A stretch of DNA of 64,000 nt from Bettongia penicillata ogilbyi (GCA_023548195.1 JAJHZJ010000121.1:2542220-2606219); one strand, 5' to 3'; shown: positions 13,201 to 24,690, counted from the stretch's first letter. The notes: a model not told the origin generated them from the letters alone. Translations and numbers: made by a program.

Positions 13201-15499
13201 TGGAGTGAAATTAAGTCTCTCCAAAAGGAGATTGGGTTGCCTCTAAAGTCTTTTTCAACTCTCTGAGTCTGGGAATTTAAATGAAATGAAAAATTATATA
13301 AATTTGATGTTTTACAGTTAAGACCTGTTATATTCTGGGTTGCAAACATTTCGCCAATGTCAGGACGGGAAAGAATATGGAGCTGTAGCTTTGGAGGATA
13401 TGTTTTCATCTCTTAGATGTGAAAATATTTCAGCTCATGGTGTGCCTATCTGTGAGTAAAAGTGTGATGTGTGGCCCTCAGCCATTTCCTTACAAGGCCC
13501 ACAGATAGCTTTACCCTCTTTTCAGCTTGGTGCCTTTGTGGGAAATGTCCTATTTTCCTTCTGCATTCAGGTCACTTGGAATTTTTTCTGTTGCTCTTTA
13601 GCTGTGCCCATTAGGTGTTATTGTGACTACAAAAGAAGGAGAAGTTTCTTGAGTAGCTTCAGTTCTGGCTGGTGAGCAGACTATGTGACTGCATTTGGAA
13701 TGTAGCATTTTCATTTTGAAAAGAAACAAATGCATTATAATTTAGAATATTGCAATTTAAAATAAGATAGTGATTACTTTGGGGGGTATGATTATAGTCA
13801 GGAAAAACCTCTGTTCTTTCAGGAAGTCGTTTTTATTTCCCAACCCATTGGTGCCCTAGGCATTCTCTCTCTCCTGCTTGGTGCTGTTCCCCCTGCCTTT
13901 CCCCTTTTCTGGAGTCTCCTATGTCTGTATTGTCTGTGTCAAGAAACTTCCAGTTTCCTGGCTAATTGACCACTCCTTGCCTATGCGACCTTATGGTGGG
14001 CAAACCAATCATAATGACCTTTGCCACGAAACATGTGATCTGCCCTGATCAGCTGTCCTAATCCAGAGCTGCACTTGTGAAGATGGACCCTGGAGTGCCA
14101 GGGAGAGGTTCATATGTCAAACAGGGTGCTAAGTTCTAGTGTGTTTGCTCTCCTTTTGCTGTGCCCTCTTCCCACTCTGCTCAAAATTTCATGGCAGGAC
14201 CCATGGTTACATCCGTGTCCCACTCCTTCTTGTCTTTCTGTTAGGCCAAGTGCTAGCGTATAAGGTTGAAGGGTTCCACCATGCTTTATTTTGAGGATTT
14301 TAGTTCTGGTGCCAGTTTTTGGGGGTTGGTGGGCTATCCCAATACTGTTCCTTTGGCCCTGCTTCTTCACCTCCATGCTGTCTTGGATGTCCCAAGTAAA
14401 CCATGTGGGTTTTCTTTAAATGTGCCAAATAAAGGAACCTGTGGCTTTTAGCAGTGACTAGCTCATCTAAAGTCCCTTGAGCCCTGTTACCAAGGACCCT
14501 CAACAGATGTTTGATCTACAAAATTGTATTTGGGAAAATAGAGTCTTATTCTGGATCCTAAAGTTGTGGAAATCATAAGGCATGGAAGTGCATCCTTGGT
14601 CAGTGGAATTACATGAACATGAGGCTGTTGGCTCCCTACGGCCCTGCCAAAAGGATCAGATGAGGGAGTGATGTTAAAGTTAGACTGGAGAGGAATGAGA
14701 CCAGTTAATGAACAGCTTAGAATTTTAGTCTTTTATCTCTTTTAAAAAGTCCTAGGCTTGTAAAATTTGGCTACTTTAGTCTGGTAAAAGCCGTTAATTT
14801 CTTTAGAGTAATTGTCAGTGTTTGAACATTTGGTGAGTGGAGAGCAATCAGTATTCTGTATGTAGAACAGTTACTTGTATGGAACAGTGATGTAATGAAC
14901 TTTAGATGATATTTACGGTTTGTTGAGTTGAAAGAGACTCTTGAGGTGGACAGGAGTATTATTCTTAACTTCAGCTTTAAGTTTGCTAGTTAAGGTTACA
15001 TCCAAGTGACTTTGAGCATAGTTGCATAAGGTAAATTATAAAGAATCTTACTTAGCAGTTTTCCTTAACTAATGGTTATGATGTGGTTGTTTTGTATTTT
15101 AGAGTAGCCTTCACATTTTATTGAGCATCTTTAGGCCTATAGGCTTATCAAGAATCAGCTAGTACTTAGGTCTTGGGGGAATGCTATTATAAATCCACTG
15201 CATATATGATAGAAGTTTTGATGTTGTCTGTTGATGCTGATACCTCCTGTGCTACAGCACATTTTTATTGTACAGTGTGGTGACCTGAAAGCACATTGTG
15301 ACACTGGAGCAAAATCATACTCTCATCCAGCAGGAAAAAATGTTCGAACTCTAATCCAGCCTCTTGGTCTTGCATGGTTTGCAGATAAATATGCATGTTA
15401 ACAATTTGAAAAGTGAAGATGGCGATCTTGGAAGATAGCACATTCCTCTTTATTGGATGTAATTTTGAAATTGATCTCATCTCAAAGCTTATGGTTTTC
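13201..15499. other. UBAC2 intron 2; possible LTR near 13840-14512
   Basis: No gene is seen. Around 13840-14512 the base composition is more balanced. It has a CCAAT-type element (gcaaaccaatcataatg) at about 13999 and an AATAAA (gccaaataaaggaacctg) near 14425, the order expected in a retroviral solo LTR. Ends and target duplications could not be fixed, so this is only a suggestion. Confidence 0.35.
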
Positions 15500-16290
15500 A
15501 AATCTACTTATCATGCCCCAAACTCTGCTGGCCTCCAGTCTCACATCTCCCTTCAGGCATCTAGAACTGTATATCCAATAGACATCTTAAACTCAACATG
15601 TCCAAACAGAATTTATTGTCCTGCCCCACCATCCACTCAGGCTTACAACCTAGGAGCCATCCTCAACTCCTGACCATCTCTCCCCTTTCATATCCAATCT
15701 GTTGTGAAGGCCTGTCAGTTTTACCTTCATAATATCTCTTGGATGTTCCCCCTTCTCTCCTCTGACGCTGATACCCCCCTGATGCTGCTCCTCATTACCT
15801 CACACCTGGATATTTGCAGTAGCTTGCTGGTGGGTTTGTCTGCCTGCCTCGAGTCTCCCTACTCAGATCCATCTTCCATTCAACCACTAAAGTGATTTTG
15901 CTAACGGACAGGTATGACCACATGTCACTTCCTTACTTGATCAGTTTCAGTGGTACCCTGTTATTTTCAGGTTCAGATATAAAACCCCACTTCATGATCT
16001 AACATAACTCTTCTCTATCACTTACTCTTTGTCCTAGTGACAGTGACCTCTTTACTGTCCCACAAACAAGATACTCTGTCTCAACTCAGAGCATGTCCTC
16101 CATATCTAAAATATTCTTCCTCTTCGTCTCTGCCTCCTGCCTTCCTTGACTTCGACTAAATCCCAACTAAAATTCCATCTTCTACAGGAAGCTTTTCCCA
16201 AACTCTCTTAATTGTAGTGCCTTCCTTCTGTTAATTATTTTCTAGTTATCATGTATGTATATCTTGTTCATATATATTTGTTTGCTTGTT
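15500..16290 (+). mobile_element. L2 LINE, 3' region
   Basis: A long L2 match: 'gacatcttaaactcaacatg', 'ggagccatcctcaactcctg', 'tatccaatctgttgtgaagg', 'cacacctggatatttgcag', 'aagtgattttgctaa', then the 3' UTR up to 'ttgttgtctcccccg'. It has multiple stops and is very old. Confidence 0.8.
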
Positions 16291-16299
16291 GTCTCCCCC

Positions 16300-16415
16300 G
16301 TTAGGTAAGTTAATTAATCTATCTGAGCCTCAGTTTCATAATCTGTCAAATGGGCCTGGCTTCATGTTCCTAGGCTTTCTTCCAGCTATAATAAGTCTGT
16401 GATCCTGTGACTTTG
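16300..16415 (+). mobile_element. MIR fragment
   Basis: It has 'gcctcagtttcataatctgt', 'caaatgggcct' and the end block 'tccagctataataagtctgtg'. Confidence 0.65.
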
Positions 16416-16888
16416 GGGTTGTTATAGATTATAAACTCAGGATGAATCAGCTTTGTGATGTAGAGAAAAGTCCTTTTGAGGAGGAGGAGGATGAGAAAAA
16501 ACGTACTCTGAAGAGTTAAAAGAACTCTATATGTCAAGTGTGAGTGATACTCCTAACTCAAAATTATAGGTGGTGAGCAAGGCACACTTTACCTCAGTCA
16601 GTTGAATAAGACTACATAGCTTTTCAGGCCTTTCATTGAAATATAGCTGAATAACCATTTTGTTCCTCACAGTCTATTTTATGAAAAAAAAGTTTTATGC
16701 TATATTTTAGCCAATTTTTTTTATAACAGAAAAACCTCAACCTTTAAGAATTTTCCCTTTTTTTCTTTAAAATATATTACAAACAGTACCAATGAAACAA
16801 ATTTTCTGAGTTCAGTGTAATAAATTTTCTATGAAAAGAACTTGAAATATCCTGACTTTTTTCTGTGCTTTTTTTTTTTACTTTTTAG
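16416..16888. other. UBAC2 intron 2, 3' end
   Basis: AT-rich, with a (gga)n patch at about 16480. It ends in the polypyrimidine tract and CTTTTTAG acceptor of exon 3. Confidence 0.65.
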
Positions 16889-17008
16889 ATCTGGAGATTG
16901 ATATGTGGAAGAATAATTTGCCTTGATTTGAAAGATACATTTTGTAGTAGCCTGCTCATATATAACTTTAGGATATTTGAAAGAAGATATGGCAGCAGGA
17001 AATTTGCA
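16889..17008 (+). CDS. UBAC2: UBAC2 exon 3 (coding, internal)
   Basis: A 120-base exon between a CTTTTTAG acceptor and a GTAAGT donor, phase 0 at both ends. It encodes 40 residues beginning IWRLICGRIICLDLKDTF and ending ERRYGSRKFA, essentially the mammalian UBAC2 sequence at about residues 54-93. This covers the loop after the first membrane helix and the start of the second. The YGSRKF segment resembles the conserved G-S motif preceding helix 2 in rhomboid-fold proteins. The near identity to other mammals across the exon shows strong selection against a neutral, repeat-filled background. It joins in frame to exon 2 (ending in Gln) and exon 4 (starting with Ser). Confidence 0.95.
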
Positions 17009-17029
17009 GTAAGTCTGTTATGAACGTTC

Positions 17030-17215
17030 ACTTCACAAACCATTTATCAGGTGCCTTCTTTGTATAAGGCCCTGTGCTGGGTGTACGTGGCTCTGTGTTG
17101 ACAATCTTGCATCTGGGTTGGATCTTGACCTTCATACTACCTGTGTGAGCTTGGGTAAATCCCTCCTACTCTGGGCCTCCATTTTCTCATCTATACACTG
17201 AAGAGCTTGCTTACT
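17030..17215 (+). mobile_element. MIR with L2-like lead-in
   Basis: 'ccatttatcaggtgccttct' (17040) is followed by a MIR core: 'tgtgtgagcttgggtaaatc', 'cctccattttctcatctata'. It starts about 20 bases after the exon 3 donor. Confidence 0.6.
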
Positions 17216-17389
17216 CAATGTCCCTTTTAGAGTCTCAGTCTCCTTCTTATATATATAAGGGTGAGGGAAAAGGGAGTGATATTCTTTGATTTTTGTGACA
17301 AAGATGGACGGATTCAATGTTCTTTTATTTGAGATCATCAGAGCCATAACACGGACTTCTTGCATCTGGGACAAAGTCAGCTGATAGAT
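17216..17389. other. UBAC2 intron 3, nothing recognised
   Basis: Short intronic stretch without a gene. Confidence 0.5.
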
Positions 17390-17565
17390 TCACAGATTCA
17401 CAGCTTTAGAGTCTGACGTGATCTTAGAGGATCTAGTCCACTCATTTTATAAATGCAGAAACTGAGGCCCAGGGAGACGATGTGATGTACAGATAGTAAG
17501 TAGCATAGAATGGATCAAAATCCAGGCCACCCAGCTCTAAATCCAGGACTGTTTCCACTCTATCA
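17390..17565 (-). mobile_element. MIR-type SINE
   Basis: The reverse MIR order 'ttagaggatctagtccactc', 'gcagaaactgaggcccag', 'ccaggactgtttccactcta' is clear on the + strand. Confidence 0.75.
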
Positions 17566-18059
17566 TATTTGTGATTGGAGAGTGGTAGGATGGTGGTGTT
17601 TCAGAAGAGAGTCCAAATATGGGTACAGAAGTGCAGGAGATCCTCGTTATCTGTCCTGTGCCCTCAAGGAGTTTGAAAGGGAATATGGGCCTTGTCGGAG
17701 GGCAGGTTGGTAGAAAATTATAAAGTTGGGAATTGGTCTCCGTGGGGGAGGATTACCTTGGGGTAAAGTCCTGGTCATCCCCATGCTAGTTAGGAGCTTT
17801 CAAGATCAGGTTTTCGTTTTTAAAAATCATTGTTTTGCATATTCATTTAAAAATTGTTATATGTATTATTTGGAAATTGAACATTACCAAGGCTAATTTA
17901 AATATTTTAAAAATTCTTAGCTCAGAACAAAAAAAAATAGAATAAACTCTAGAAAACCTTAGAGAGTTGGGAATTTAATTAAGTTGTCATCTTTCATGTC
18001 AAAAATCTGTTCTGGTCTTACACATGTGTTCTCTAACTTGGATCTATTCAAGTTAATCA
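17566..18059. other. UBAC2 intron 3, nothing recognised
   Basis: No repeat or ORF can be supported. Confidence 0.5.
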
Positions 18060-18500
18060 GTCAACAAGCTTGCATTAGGCACCTCTTACACACCAGGTAC
18101 CAAATTTGCTAGGTGCCGAGGATGTAGATGGGAAGAGTAAGACAATCCCTATTTACAGGGAACGGAAATTCTAATAATAATCGTGGAGATATCAAGCACA
18201 CAAAAAAGTATATGCACAACAAATACAATGAAAAGAAATACAAAGTAGTTAAATATAAAGGAGCTTAGGAGGGAGGGCACTAGTAGTTGGGGGATCAGGA
18301 AAGGCACCATGTGGAAGATGGTACTTGAACGTCATCTTGAAGGAAGAGGAGTTTTATCTGAGGTGGAGATGAGGAGGAAGGGCATTCAGTTGTATAGAAT
18401 GGCCAGTGTAAAGGCAAATATACTGAGGTTGGCACATCTTTTTGTGAAAAATGAATGAAAGGCCGTTTGGTCTGCACTGCAGAGTGATGCCTCATTCTGA
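18060..18500 (-). mobile_element. L2 3' region fragment
   Basis: The + strand carries the reverse of the L2 3' part: 'caacaagcttgcattaggca', 'gggcactagtag', 'ggcaccatgtggaag', 'acttgaacgtcatcttgaag', 'gggcattcagttgtatag'. The same module recurs at 39383-39605. Confidence 0.65.
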
Positions 18501-18852
18501 CATGCATGTGACCTTGGGTTCTTCAAAGTTATGCCTGGCGATAGAAGTTTTAGAAAGCCCTACTAAGCTGGGATGATTTGGAGTATCAAAGGATTGTTGG
18601 ATTATTCTCTAAAGACTAGCCTAGCTAGTGAATTTCAAAGAAGCTCATCAACCACCTGATTATTTTTTTTTCTACCTTCAGCATCTCATGAAACCATGTG
18701 GAAGGGTCTGTAGAAGAAGGGCCTGGCACAGCTATTTAAATATTAATATGAAAATAACAAAAGTTATGTTTTTTAATGTAGTATGCTGAACTGATTTTAA
18801 GTTAATGACTTAAGTATTTTTGTTTGTGAAATTTTTTCTTCTTTCTTTACAG
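18501..18852. other. UBAC2 intron 3, 3' end
   Basis: Unique-looking intron that ends in the tract ttcttctttctttacag of the exon 4 acceptor. Confidence 0.6.
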
Positions 18853-18959
18853 TCCTTTTTATTGGGTTCTTGGATTTTGTCAGCTTTGTTTGACTTGATC
18901 CTTGTGGAAGCTATGCAGTATTCATTTGGTATCACAGCCAGTAACTTGCCTTCTGGTTT
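18853..18959 (+). CDS. UBAC2: UBAC2 exon 4 (coding, internal)
   Basis: A 107-base exon between a TTTACAG acceptor and a GTAAGT donor. It enters in phase 0 and leaves two bases into a codon (TT, expected Phe). It encodes SFLLGSWILSALFDLIL, then VEAMQYSFGITASNLPSG, matching UBAC2 residues of about 94-129, the helix 2-3 region of the rhomboid-like fold. As I remember the human protein it has AAS where this has AS, one residue more; this should be checked. The next exon, expected to begin LAPVFALF-like, was not found to 64000, so the following intron exceeds 45 kb. That intron holds GPR18 on the opposite strand. Confidence 0.95.
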
Positions 18960-21609
18960 GTAAGTAACTCCTAATAGATTTGCTTAATTTAGAATTAGAT
19001 TATACTATAGTCAAAGAAAAGCATTTTAATTTTTCCAGTGTTGATTCATTTGGTGTTTAAAAAAAATCTGTTGCATTTAAAGGTGTCCCAAAGATTAATG
19101 TTAAGTTTCAGTAAAAGAGAAAAAGTATTTTACCTTTTCTCATGTAGATTCATTTGATGATATAAAAAAGAAAATTGGTCATGTTTAACTACAGAGTGCC
19201 CCTAAAAGGCCTTATAGCTTAAAACTTCATTAAGACTTTTGGGATACCTTGTATTTTGACATTTTCAGTATGTTCTGGAAGCAAAGTTAATTTGAGTTAC
19301 TTTCTCTTGCAACTTTTAACTTTTAGTTATTCTCTCGTAACATTCTTATAGATAAAATTAATTATTTATGTTAATGTGATAGCATACTATACCTTTCCTA
19401 AAATTTGTGACATTTTCTTCCTGCAGAATTGTTAAAGCTTAAACACATACATTTCAAATATGAAATGTTTTCCAAAATGTAATTTCTGAGGAATGATAAT
19501 TTTTGATGTTTTCATGGTTACTTTCAGAGCAAGGTATGAGTTTCCATAAGAGAATTTTAGTATGTTACTTTACGAACAGTGCTAGGGTGAGGATTGGGGT
19601 GCTTGATCTCAGGCTCAAAGCCAGGAGTAGATGTGACTGGCTGGGTCAAGGAAGAGGAGCAGGAGGTGTATGGCAGGGACATGACCATCTGATTCTCTTG
19701 TTACGGTAGTGCTCTCCCTTAAATGTTCTCCCTGCCTTAGAATCTGCTGCTTTTCCCAAATGTGGTTAGCGTGTATCAGAAGGGTTATCTGTTGCTTTAG
19801 TTCACCGTCTTGGTAGACTCATATCTGAGGCAGTTGTCAGTCAGTTGAGGCTCCCCTTGCCCTTTAGCTCTTACCTTTTATGATCATGCTATCTACAGTG
19901 ACGCTCAAAAGATTGAATGGTGTATAAGTGCCTCACAATATGTATTCAGATGAGTGCTGGTGATAGTCTAGTCTGAAGCTTTGACTTCATGTATTTCATT
20001 AGTTGCCATTGACTATTAAAATACTTTTGACCTTTTCCCCCAGCTCACCTACTTTCCTGATGATACCTGTATTTTTTTCTATCTATATTGGAGTAAGTCT
20101 CTGTAACTTGCTCCAGTATCTCTAGGTTTGAGATGCAGGTGAACATTCTCACTCTGGCTCTGCTGAGGTCAACTCATTCATTCTCTTCCCAGTGCCAGGT
20201 TATATAGCTGCCCCTCCCCTTGAAAGTACCACTTGTCAACCTTGCACTGACACTGACTGTCACCTAGCATAGCACCTTGCGTATAGTAGTCTTAAATGTT
20301 TGTTAAATTGAAGTATGAGTCTGCTGCTCAGAAGGCAACTGTATTTAACCTAGTTTTATATTGAACCCAGAATTCACCTCCACAAATACTGTATGAAGCC
20401 TATAATGAGGTTTAATATTTTGATAGAAATTGCCAAATATCTTTGTATAGATTATAGTTTGACATAATTCACCACATGGATAAACTTACAATGTATATAC
20501 TTCTCCAAATTAAGTTAATGTCATAAAATTTTGGCTTTTGGTAAAAATTTGACAAAGAATGATCAAATTATTTTTTACTTTATCAAAAGTGACAGGGCAG
20601 GGAATATATGATGCTTGTAACTATAATCCATAAGGTCTTAGAGTGGAGCTCACAAGACTTATATGTACAAGTGTACCTGGCAAGTAGTTTTGGTGCAATT
20701 CATTCTCCTAATTCCATCCCTTGTGTTTAAAGTCTTTAACTGAGTTTTCTTCCTCCTGAGATCCTTGGTAATTTCAATCCTTTTCACCTTATGTTCCCCT
20801 CTTACTCACTTCTTCTGTCTCAGTGTCCTCCCAGACGGGGGAGAGGGGGGGCGGGGTTCACTTTTCATTGGCCTTGATCTCTGCCTCAAGTGAATGGGGA
20901 GGCAAGGGTGAGAGAGGGGGAACAGAGCTGGCCACAGATAGATACCAGTCCTTTTTTCCCCCCAAGCCTGGTGGAGACAAGTAACACTTGTTAGTATTCT
21001 GTCCCAGTTCCTTCTGTTCCTCAGTTCTCTGACTCAGTACTGTTGGATCATAGCAAACTGTACTAGCCTGAACTAGCTTCTGACTTTCTTTAGTGCTGGA
21101 GTTGGATAGAGGAGGAGAGGGCAGGCAAGAGTTGAATTCTTTTGCAAGCCTCTGGGTTGACTTGTATAACCCTGCTAGAATCTAGTGATAAAAATTTTGG
21201 AATAAGCTCGTTGCCTTGTTTTAGTTCATTGAGCTGTTACCTCATTGTTTGAGGTCTTAGATGTTGAAGGTAGCTGGAATTACTTTATCTTTGGTGTATA
21301 ATTTCCCTTATGGAGAAGTTCAGAGAGTGTGAGGGTTGCAGAAAGCCTCCACCTTGTTGGTTACATGACCCAGAATCCCAATTCCATTCTAAGCTTTTAT
21401 CTTGTATGTGAAGAATCTGTATTCACACTGTTTTTGAGAAATAAAACCTTCACAAACATGAAAAGATTTCTTTGTTTTATTTGAACTTTGTTTCCCTAGA
21501 ATAGCCACATATTTAAAGGTATTCAAAACTATTCCAAATAAAATTTTTATAATTTAATGTTATTCTAGATTGTTCAGGGAATTATTGTACAAACTTGTTA
21601 ATAAGATTA
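18960..21609. other. UBAC2 intron 4, proximal part
   Basis: It starts with the GTAAGT donor. 20240-20320 has an L2-like tail ('agcaccttgcgtatagtag'). 20830-21440 is less AT-rich, with G-runs at 20838-20857, and resembles no family I can name. No gene is seen between the exon and GPR18. Confidence 0.5.
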
Positions 21610-21755
21610 TAGATCTGGACTGGGAGGTACTGTGATACAGCTCAGTTCAGCATTCCTGGGTTACAGAGAAGGAAAATGAGGCACAGAGAGACTAGTAGTC
21701 AGTGATGGAGCCAGGATTTGAATTCAGGAACTATGACCCAGAAGTTGACTATTCT
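21610..21755 (-). mobile_element. MIR-type SINE
   Basis: 'agaaggaaaatgaggcacag' and 'gccaggatttgaattcagga' are reverse MIR blocks. Confidence 0.65.
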
Positions 21756-22002
21756 GAATTGTAGCTTATATCATGAAATACGGGTCAAAACATTGGAGGC
21801 CCTGTTGCCACCATTTTTCCTATAAGGTTATGTAAAAATAATCATGGCTTTTATACTCCCTGCCTTCTTTCAAGTGTATTGTTCATCATACTTTATAGAA
21901 ATAGGGGCCAGAATAAGAATAGCAGACCTTCATTAAATAGCTGTTTACAGTTTATGAAGTGCTTTCCTCACAACAACCGTGTTATCCCTATATTACTGCT
22001 AG

Positions 22003-22246
22003 GTGGCAGATGGGTGGTTTAGGGAGAGACTACCAGGCCTGAAGTCAGAAAGACTCCTCTTCCTGAGTTCAAATCTGGCCTCAGCATTTATTAGCTGTTT
22101 GACCCTGCAAATCATTTAACCCTGTTGGCCTCAGTTTCTTCATCCATAAAATAAGCTGGAGGAGAAAATCGCAAAACACTCTAGCATCTTTGCCAAGAAA
22201 ACTTGGAATGGGGAGAAAAAGAGTCAGACACAACTGAAAAGCTCAA
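22003..22246 (+). mobile_element. Marsupial SINE with RTE/BovB-like tail
   Basis: A tRNA-like head (ctaggtggcagatggg) and B box (gagttcaaatctgg) precede 'cctcagtttcttcatc', then the tail 'ctggaggagaaaatcgcaaa', 'catctttgccaagaaaac', 'gagtcagacacaactgaa'. That tail is the RTE/BovB-type 3' end borrowed by several mammalian SINEs. Confidence 0.8.
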
Positions 22247-22259
22247 AGCAAACAAGGGC

Positions 22260-22440
22260 CTTGGCTCAGTGACACAGCTGGCCCTAGGTCTAAAGCTGAA
22301 AGAAGCCTTAGAGGGCATTTATTCCTAGTCCTCATTTACAGATGAGGAATTGAGGCACAGAGAAAATACATTATAAACCCAGGTCTCTTGTCTCTAAGTC
22401 CAGTATTCTGTCCATTACACCAGAGATAAGATACAGAACT
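22260..22440 (-). mobile_element. MIR-type SINE
   Basis: The + strand shows 'cttagagggcatttattcc', 'ttacagatgaggaattgagg' and 'ccagtattctgtccattaca', all reverse MIR blocks. Confidence 0.7.
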
Positions 22441-22689
22441 AGTATCAGAATTCTTTCCAGTGAATGTTTGGATTGCAAGTTGTTCTAGGTATTGTATTGA
22501 ATGAAATCTTCAGTTCCAGATTACCTAGTGGAAAAATTCTATATATAGCAGTTTAGCTAGATGAAAAGCTGGTAGTTGATTAGCGCAGACACTTCACCGC
22601 TTCCCCATCATTAAGATAAAGTGTTTGACAGACTCAGCCGTCAAACATGGTATAATAAATAAACTGGTTGTTCTTGGTCCCAGAGTTAA

Positions 22690-22850
22690 ATTTGGTCTTT
22701 GTAAAAGGAAAAATTTCCTATTGAGTTATCCAGAAGTGAAATGGGCTGCTTTGGGAAGTAGTTGGTTTTTCCTAATTGGAGATCTTCAGAAAAAGAGATA
22801 ATGACCGACCATCTATGGGTTCATCCTCAAGCACAGGCCGGATTAGATGG
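22690..22850 (+). mobile_element. CR1/L3 LINE 3' fragment
   Basis: 'agaagtgaaatgggctgctt', 'ggaagtagttgg', 'tggagatcttcag' and 'ggccggattagatggg' are terminal L3 blocks. Confidence 0.65.
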
Positions 22851-23104
22851 GAGACTCCACCGGATTGCTAACTGCCTGAATGTAAAATTAAAGGAAAATC
22901 ATGTGTCTTTTCAGCATGAATTCATATAAAGGTTTTAGGTGTGGGAGAATGAACATAATAATTACTGAAATAGCTAAGGATATTTTTTCTTTATCCTATA
23001 ATAAGTTCAATACAAAACGTTCCTCGGATGTGTTATAAGAGGAGGGATTATTACAGTGTCACTTAAACGAAATTCTTTAATACTTGATTTTTAAAAACGA
23101 CCAA

Positions 23105-24097
23105 TCATATCATTTCACTATTTATATTGCTGAGTGACCGTAAGCTTCCTGATCGAAAACTCTTCCTGCGCACGCTACGAAGGTAATTGCGATAGAGCAT
23201 GACACTGATGACTCGAGCCTGGAATTGTTTTGAAACAATGTAATAGAGTATGACATCCAGACATGTGCTGAGATTCATGAGGAAAGTGGCGAAGGCACTC
23301 CATGGGTTATAGCTGTTCCCCTCATGCTGCAGCATTAGAAAAGCAAAGCACACGTGAAAGGGGACAAAGCAGACAAGCACTTGTACAAGGAGAGTGACGA
23401 TGATTCTTATGGACTTTTCTTTGGCTTTTGGTTTCAGTTTGGAAGTCTGGCCACGCAGGAGACTGTTAATAATGAATGAGTAACATCCAATCATGATGAA
23501 GAGAGGAATCAGGAAAAACAGTATCAAACGAGCAAAGTTCAGCGTATTAATTGCCTTTAAGTGGATTATGTCAAAAATTTTCAAGCAGCTGGCAGGGTTT
23601 GTGTCTTTATCTGGATCTTCATTTAAAAATAATAGAGGGGTAGTGGTTGCAAGAGTCATTATCCAGATTCCAGCACATGCTAGCGTTGCTTTGCTTGTGT
23701 TCTTAAGTTCTTTGGTATGTTTAGGTTGCAAAATAGCCATGTATCTATCAGCACTAATAAAGGCAAGAAGCCAGAGAGCAATACTTGGATAAAACATTGT
23801 GAGAGCTCCAAGAATGTGGCAGAAAGTCTCCCCAAAGATCCATTTACCTTTTCCATAGTAAACCATTCGGAAGGGTAAACACAATACAAAAACTATGTCC
23901 AATAATGCTACATTCATCATATAGATAGTTACAGTGGTTCTTTTTTTGGTGCTACAACTGAAGACCCATAGAGCAGTCACATTAACAAGTAATCCAATTA
24001 TGAAGATACAGCTGTAGAATACTAGTGCTGCAATCTTGTATTCTTCTGGTTGTAAGTTAGTAGAAACAGAGTAATTTTGATTATTTTGGGTAGCCAT
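23105..24097 (-). CDS. GPR18: GPR18, class A G-protein-coupled receptor
   Basis: An intact 330-residue intronless coding region, within one residue of the human length, with high identity along its whole length. It is a plasma-membrane receptor reported to respond to N-arachidonyl glycine and resolvin D2, mainly on leukocytes. Visible marks: N-glycosylation sequon NYS at 8-10; TM1 with LLVNVTALWV (36-45); LLDIVF in TM2; Cys93 and Cys171 for the extracellular disulphide; DRY at 117-119; GIWIMT in TM4; FFLIPLF in TM5; CFVPFH at 243-248 in place of CWxP; DVILYY at 281-286 in place of NPxxY; and a basic, Ser-rich tail (RRKSFRSGSLRSLS) fit for arrestin or kinase control. The ATG context is strong (A at -3, G at +4). 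It is nested antisense in UBAC2 intron 4, as in human. No AATAAA is seen on its strand for about 780 bases past the stop. Confidence 0.97.
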   Translation of the reverse strand: MATQNNQNYSVSTNLQPEEYKIAALVFYSCIFIIGLLVNVTALWVFSCSTKKRTTVTIYMMNVALLDIVFVLCLPFRMVYYGKGKWIFGETFCHILGALTMFYPSIALWLLAFISADRYMAILQPKHTKELKNTSKATLACAGIWIMTLATTTPLLFLNEDPDKDTNPASCLKIFDIIHLKAINTLNFARLILFFLIPLFIMIGCYSFIINSLLRGQTSKLKPKAKEKSIRIIVTLLVQVLVCFVPFHVCFAFLMLQHEGNSYNPWSAFATFLMNLSTCLDVILYYIVSKQFQARVISVMLYRNYLRSVRRKSFRSGSLRSLSNINSEMI

Positions 24098-24121
24098 CTT
24101 ATTTCTTGCTGAACATGATAC
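24098..24121 (-). other. GPR18: GPR18 5' UTR end, splice acceptor and short uORF
   Basis: On the - strand, a pyrimidine tract ending tttttccatttctag (AG at 24123-24122) precedes 24 bases of 5' UTR, so the coding exon is spliced to an upstream non-coding exon. Within these 24 bases is an ATG (24116-24114) that opens a five-codon ORF (MFSKK). It closes with TAA at 24101-24099, one base before the GPR18 ATG. That spacing could tune translation by reinitiation; this is inference. Confidence 0.7.
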
Positions 24122-24499
24122 CTAGAAATGGAAAAAAATATTAAATATATCTATATGGAATTATGAACCTGATATAAATCATTCACTTAGTAAGCTTGAA
24201 TTTTTTTTAATTTTAGAGCATCATAAAGATATTTTTGTAAGAGATTATTGTAGATACATCATAATTGATTGGCACTTATTTTGGTATTGTGAAACATAGG
24301 CAAAGTTTCTTGACTTTTTAAAAAACTTAAATTTATTTATTGATACCTTTTTTTATATCACCATCATTCCTCTGTATGTTTCCCTTATAAGTACAGAAAA
24401 AGTTCAGCAAAACTAACACATCAGCTGAGTTCTTCACTATGTACTAAACACCCTTTCTTTTTCAGATAGAAGAGGGAAATGTATTCTCCTCTCTTCTTT
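24122..24499. other. GPR18 5' intron, nothing recognised
   Basis: AT-rich sequence without clear repeat homology. Confidence 0.5.
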
Positions 24500-24690
24500 T
24501 TTAAAGATCAAATTTGATATGTTTTACATGACTACACAACCTATATCAAATTGCTTGCTTTCCCAATGACGGGGGGAGGTGGGAAGGAGAGAGAATTTGG
24601 AACTCAGTTTTAAAAGCAAATGTTGAAAAATTGTTTATATATGTAATTGGGAAAAATAAAATATTAAATTGGAATGAAACAGAAAAAGAA
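24500..24690 (+). mobile_element. L1/HAL1 3' end fragment
   Basis: 'acctatatcaaattgcttgc', a G-run (ggggggaggtgggaagg), 'gagaatttggaactcag' and 'gggaaaaataaaatattaaa' are the terminal blocks of marsupial L1-type 3' UTRs. Confidence 0.75.

Noticed and set aside
23493..23792. 99-codon + strand ORF inside GPR18
   Set aside because: An antisense shadow of the conserved GPR18 coding sequence.
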